Below are positions 7,701 to 10,121 of a stretch of DNA of 10,121 nucleotides, in pieces. How positions within the stretch are numbered: position 1 is the first letter of the stretch; each line of letters opens with the position of its first letter. The DNA comes from CAZJYI01 sp964550025 (lineage in GTDB: Bacteria; Verrucomicrobiota; Kiritimatiellia; UBA8416; CAYOBW01). Location of the stretch: NCBI GenBank assembly GCA_964550025.1, contig CAZJYI010000267.1, forward strand, positions 1 to 10,121, given 5' to 3'. The position numbers and the translations under genes were made by a program. The notes beneath the pieces are model-generated. The model had not been told where the DNA came from. It made no database searches and saw only the letters and a program-made list of their open reading frames with translations.

Positions 7701-9824
7701 GTGGCCCAGGCCCCGCGTGTCCGCAAGTTCTTCCCCGAGACCCTCTACTGGCAACCGCAGTTGATTACCGACGACGAGGGGCGGGCACGGCTGGAGCTGC
7801 CCCTGGCCGACTCCATCACAACCTGGCGCATGGCGGGCGGCGCCGTGACGGCAGAGGGCCGCCTTGGATCGCTGCAGCAGGGGATCACCGTGTTCCAGGA
7901 CTTCTTCATCGACATCGATTTCCCGGAGGCGCTGACGCAGAACGACGAGGTCTGTGTACCGGTGGCCGTGTTCAACTACCTGGATGAGCCGCAGACAGTG
8001 CGTCTGGAAGCCGAGGCCGGCGACTGGTGCGAGTTGTTGGACGGTGCGGCCCGTGAGCTGCGCATCGGCGCGCGGGGCGTGACGAACATCCACTACCGCG
8101 TACGGGCAAAGACGCCCGGGCGGCACGCCCTCACTGTCAAGGCGCTGGGCTCGTCTCTCAGCGACGCCGTGCGGCGCACCGTGCGCGTGATGCCGGACGG
8201 CGAGGAGTTTGTGCAGACCGTCAACGGCCGGCTCGACGAGAACAAGATCCAGGAGATTGGGATTCCCCCGGAAGCCATTGCGGGAGGCAGCGACCTCTTC
8301 GTGAAGATCTACCCCGGCGCTTTCAGCCAGGTGATCGAGGGCATGGACAGCATCTTCCGCATGCCGCACGGCTGCTTCGAGCAGACGTCCTCGACCACCT
8401 ATCCCAACGTGCTGGTCCTGGACTACCTGCGCCGCACGAAGCAGGTCCGTCCGGACATCGAGATGAAGGCTCTGAACTTCATCAACATCGGCTACCAGCG
8501 CCTGCTCTCCTACGAGTGCAAAGGCGGCGGGTTCTCGTGGTTCGGCAACAACCCCGCCCACACGGTCCTTACGGCGTACGGGCTGATGGAGTTCCATGAC
8601 ATGGCAGAGGTCCACGAGGTTGATCCCGCCGTCATCGAACGCACCCGCGGGTGGTTGCTCGAACAGCAGCAGGGCAACGCTACCTGGCAATCCCCGTCGC
8701 ACGGCATTGCCGAGGGTGCGATCAATGCCCAACAGGGGCGGACGTTCCGCACGACGGCGTACATCGCCTGGGCTGCGGCCGAGAGCGGGGAGCCGGATCC
8801 CAGGCTAACCAGGGCGCTCGACTTCTTGTCCTCGGAGTGGGCGGCCGAGGATGACGCCTATGCGCGCGCCCTGTGCGCCAATGCGCTCCTTGCGGCGGGC
8901 CGCGGGGCGGAGGCCAGGCGGATCCTGGGCGAGCTCAAGACAGCGGCCGTGGAAAAGGACAAGCTCGTGTCCTGGGAAGGCGCGGAGGCGGGAGGACTGC
9001 TGCATGCCCGGGGCCGTACGGCTGCCATCGAGACCACTGCGCTCGTTGCCTACGCCATGCTGCGCGGGCGCGTTCACGCCGACACCGCCCACAAGGCTCT
9101 GGCATGGTTGATCGAACAGAAAGATCCGCGTGGCACATGGCATTCTACCCAGGCCACCGTGCTGACTATGCGCGCCCTGCTCGCCGGGACGGGTGCCGGA
9201 GGTGAGGTGGACAGAACGCAGCACGTCGCTGTCACGGCCAACGGAGCCCTCGTGAAGGAACTGGAGATCACGCCCGAGAACAGCGATGTCTTTCACCTGG
9301 TCAGTCTGAGGCCGCACGTCAAGTCGGGCGTCAACCGCATCGCGCTGGAGGCTTCCGAAGGCAGCGCGCTGGCTTACCAGATCGTGGCGAAACACTACCT
9401 GCCCTGGGGTGACGGTGTCGCGCCGGCCTCAGAGCCGAAAGAGGCCTTGAGCATCGATGTCGCCTACGACGCCACCCGGCTGAAGCCCGACGACCTCCTC
9501 ACCTGCGACGTGACACTCCGCTACAACCGTCTCGGGACGGCCGCAATGACCCTGGTTGACCTGGGCATCCCGCCGGGATTCGACGTGCAGACGGGCGGAT
9601 TCGAAGCGCTCAAGCAGCAGGGTACGATCAAGCGCTACGCGGTACACGCCCGCCAGGTCACGCTCTACTTCCAGGAGATAGAAGGCCAACGTGACCTGGT
9701 CTTCTCCTACCAGCTCAAGGCCAGGTACCCGCTCCGTGCCAAGACCCCGGTAACCGTGGCCTACCAGTACTACGAGCCGGAAGTCCGCGCCGAGGCGGAT
9801 CCGGTGCTGCTGACGGTGGAGTAG
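4698..9824 (+). CDS. Membrane-anchored alpha-2-macroglobulin with anti-sigma-like N-terminus and six-helix insert
   Basis: A 1708-residue thioester protein. Domains in order: cytoplasmic 1-75, with an acidic helical motif around LLRELARGGEGDDEGFLADV (30-49) like those in membrane anti-sigma factors; one transmembrane helix (about 76-98); macroglobulin domains with TDKPLYQPGQ (212-221), TDKGYYAPGD (about 313) and TDKAVYRQGE (about 515); the bait-region domain ending SLAAVDEAVFAL (641-652); a charged linker with RPPEPEPEWEEAE (692-704); six hydrophobic helices (about 751-771, 794-814, 827-849, 865-886, 898-920, 934-958); a Met/Pro-rich linker (959-1006); the A2M domain opening RVRKFFPET (1007-1015); the thioester domain with GCFEQ (Cys1226, Gln1229) and an alpha/alpha toroid; and a receptor-binding-like C-terminus (about 1585-1708). 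Alpha-2-macroglobulins trap proteases: bait cleavage exposes the Cys-Gln thioester, which bonds covalently to the target. Seven helices put everything except residues 1-75 and the helix loops outside the cytoplasm. There is no lipobox or cleavable signal. The frame is intact. The sensing role is inferred from coupling to the sigma gene. Confidence 0.93.
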   Translation: MDDQPHAGQDENGTSSAAAGKGRQLVVDGLLRELARGGEGDDEGFLADVMGRIQPGTDAVTPLEPTWSWFGGRKFWQAAAAALMVVVAGAAFRGWVVYTAQADPAEVFLYGQPELTPGHPAAFRVYVRDGRQQTPLADAEVEVALRAEDGRRIALGTTHTDARGFALAEAALPPDLEEGDYTVEVKAVSSKGSARLDRPVLVQRSYRTMLSTDKPLYQPGQVIHMRALSLAVSDLKPAAQRDVVFEVQDPKGNKVFKQKMTSSAFGIAAADFQLADQVNMGSYTISATVDDTVTERSVDVRRYVLPKYSVSLKTDKGYYAPGDRVSADLNATYTFGQPVAGARVQITGSEFVERFRSFANIEGQTDAHGNFHFELELKDHFVGQDIKKGDAVVRLDTVVTDRAGHVGRKSSNLTVTGRPIRIEVFPESGELVQGVENVLYIMTAYPDGRPARTRVRVGTSDDPVETSEMGIAKVMITPQKKQLKLTLRAEDAQGVSARVVRRLRVGEKVHDFLLRTDKAVYRQGETVNLEIVSVQARGRMFLDAVKNNRTFLMRSVDVRDGRGRMALDLPLDVMGTLELHAYRILPNGQIVEDNKLIQVSRADALDVSVALDKKTYRPAEKAVLDFVVKGRDGAPAQAALSLAAVDEAVFALNDMRPGLETIYFLLQEEILKPRYEIHMRMPLALRDTVHKRPPEPEPEWEEAEVVLFASSEGDGTPKVDQGETYAQKVSAVREAKQAFGERLGAGVAMMPFWVFLLIMLPVVGYVFLKLVRRAPVAGLSPEDAATLKRRAVSMYWATVAAVYVPLLGSLGTAFISEMTGNYMEEEITLVILVALACLGLGALVVTAVRLACCRGTRALPAYRKVVIAVPVAFVVGCLAIVGVGVAVGKFEGDLSEGATVATVLTTALLFMQTTAVISLGAQCALREVGRGRIVWILFSRATIWIPVMLLCLLPMLMFRGMAASAPMMAVNMAESIEMAPDMIRGPFPEAPPADVPGAEGTVAQAPRVRKFFPETLYWQPQLITDDEGRARLELPLADSITTWRMAGGAVTAEGRLGSLQQGITVFQDFFIDIDFPEALTQNDEVCVPVAVFNYLDEPQTVRLEAEAGDWCELLDGAARELRIGARGVTNIHYRVRAKTPGRHALTVKALGSSLSDAVRRTVRVMPDGEEFVQTVNGRLDENKIQEIGIPPEAIAGGSDLFVKIYPGAFSQVIEGMDSIFRMPHGCFEQTSSTTYPNVLVLDYLRRTKQVRPDIEMKALNFINIGYQRLLSYECKGGGFSWFGNNPAHTVLTAYGLMEFHDMAEVHEVDPAVIERTRGWLLEQQQGNATWQSPSHGIAEGAINAQQGRTFRTTAYIAWAAAESGEPDPRLTRALDFLSSEWAAEDDAYARALCANALLAAGRGAEARRILGELKTAAVEKDKLVSWEGAEAGGLLHARGRTAAIETTALVAYAMLRGRVHADTAHKALAWLIEQKDPRGTWHSTQATVLTMRALLAGTGAGGEVDRTQHVAVTANGALVKELEITPENSDVFHLVSLRPHVKSGVNRIALEASEGSALAYQIVAKHYLPWGDGVAPASEPKEALSIDVAYDATRLKPDDLLTCDVTLRYNRLGTAAMTLVDLGIPPGFDVQTGGFEALKQQGTIKRYAVHARQVTLYFQEIEGQRDLVFSYQLKARYPLRAKTPVTVAYQYYEPEVRAEADPVLLTVE

Positions 9825-9825
9825 G

Positions 9826-9861
9826 GGGGATTGTACTTGCTGTACTATCATCCCCATGGGG
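9826..9861. terminator. Possible weak terminator or palindrome after the macroglobulin gene
   Basis: One base after the stop, GGGGAT (9826-9831) can pair with ATCCCC (9850-9855), with GTAC/GTAC inside (9833-9836, 9842-9845). The right arm overlaps a perfect palindrome CCCCATGGGG (9852-9861). There is no following T run, so intrinsic termination is uncertain; position alone suggests a 3' end structure. Confidence 0.3.
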
Positions 9862-10014
9862 CGGCCTTTCTCCGGTCACCGGGGGCAGCAGGATCGACCA
9901 CCGTAGCGATTCTTGTCGCTCCTGACGCGTGCCGGCTAGGTCCCCGGCCTCGGACGGTTGCGACGCAACGCAATGAGGACAGGTGTCGCACAGACTGTGG
10001 AGCGGGCGTATCTG

Positions 10015-10045
10015 CGATTTGGTGCATGTATCGAGCCCTGACGCT
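10015..10045. repeat. 31-base direct repeat, copy 1
   Basis: Begins CGATTTGGTGCATG and ends CGAGCCCTGACGCT. It is identical over all 31 bases to positions 10091-10121. It contains a short CGAT/ATCG inverted pair (10015-10018, 10030-10033). To its left, GCGTATCTG resembles GCGTCTGT left of copy 2, so the similarity may extend further with small gaps. Confidence 0.85.
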
Positions 10046-10090
10046 TGGGATACCGCCTCACGGCGGCACTACGAACGAGTCAGCGTCTGT

Positions 10091-10121
10091 CGATTTGGTG
10101 CATGTATCGAGCCCTGACGCT
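10091..10121. repeat. 31-base direct repeat, copy 2, running off the window edge
   Basis: Perfect copy of 10015-10045 at a 76-base period, leaving a 45-base interval (10046-10090). It reaches the last base of the window, so the true repeat may be longer and more copies may follow. AGCGTC at 10082-10087 is the reverse complement of the terminal GACGCT. Confidence 0.85.

Larger units (their letters stand above)
9825..10121. other. Non-coding tail with palindromes and direct repeats, no gene seen
   Basis: No reading frame here has a credible start, ribosome site or family match on either strand. It contains small inverted repeats: AGCGA/TCGCT (9905-9909, 9916-9920), TGCGAC/GTCGCA (9959-9964, 9985-9990) and CCGCC/GGCGG (10053-10057, 10062-10066). 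It also contains the direct repeat listed separately. The region looks like repeat-bearing intergenic DNA continuing past the window. Confidence 0.6.

Noticed and set aside
7545..8732. Long minus-strand frame (395 codons) opposite the macroglobulin gene
   Set aside because: It lies entirely within a clearly coding + strand gene with recognisable domains. Its His/Gly/Arg/Val-rich translation has no family features, as expected for a GC-rich shadow.
9872..9882. CCGGT/ACCGG as a hairpin terminator
   Set aside because: The arms are separated by a single base, so no normal loop can form, and no T run follows.
10015..10121. CRISPR array
   Set aside because: There are only two copies, a single 45-base interval that is long and itself palindromic, and no cas gene in the window.
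9825..10121. Integron attC site or tRNA gene in the tail
   Set aside because: I could find no core-site pairs of the RYYYAAC/GTTRRRY kind, no cloverleaf and no integrase nearby.

Overview
The window is a GC-rich bacterial segment. All six confident genes lie on the + strand and are tightly packed. No rRNA, tRNA, integrase or transposase is visible. The gene content (an OPT-like peptide transporter, a stand-alone PqqD-like protein, a small ECF sigma factor coupled to a very large membrane-anchored alpha-2-macroglobulin) together with heptanucleotide intergenic repeats fits an uncultured member of the PVC superphylum or a neighbouring group (Planctomycetota, Lentisphaerota, Hydrogenedentota, Sumerlaeota). 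That placement is an inference from style, not a demonstrated assignment.

Region 1 (about 1-4086) looks like one transport-related operon. It runs: OPT-like multi-pass transporter (reading frame open to the left edge, so its true start is probably outside the window); LolD/MacB-type ABC ATPase; a 284-residue protein built from two similar halves; and a 126-residue PqqD-like winged-helix protein whose GTG start overlaps the previous stop. Two 7-base-period repeat arrays sit directly against stop codons here: GAGTGGC-type after the transporter, and an inverted GATTGCC/CAATCTG-type array across the end of the ABC gene. The ABC permease and any radical SAM or peptide partner of the PqqD-like protein are not in the window.

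Region 2 (about 4087-9824) is a separate two-gene unit. A short intergenic gap with a C6T7 run and a TGTCACA element precedes an ECF sigma factor with a strong Shine-Dalgarno. The sigma stop overlaps by 8 bases the start of a 1708-residue protein. That protein begins with about 75 cytoplasmic residues and one transmembrane helix, as in membrane anti-sigma factors. It continues as a full alpha-2-macroglobulin/complement-like protein: macroglobulin domains, bait-region domain, thioester domain with GCFEQ, and C-terminal receptor-binding-like domain. A block of six predicted transmembrane helices sits where the bait region belongs. I read this as a candidate system in which a covalent protease or surface trap outside the cytoplasmic membrane is physically wired to a transcription factor. 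This is the most interesting object in the window.

Region 3 (9825-10121) has no supportable gene. It holds small palindromes and a perfect 31-base direct repeat whose second copy runs to the window edge.
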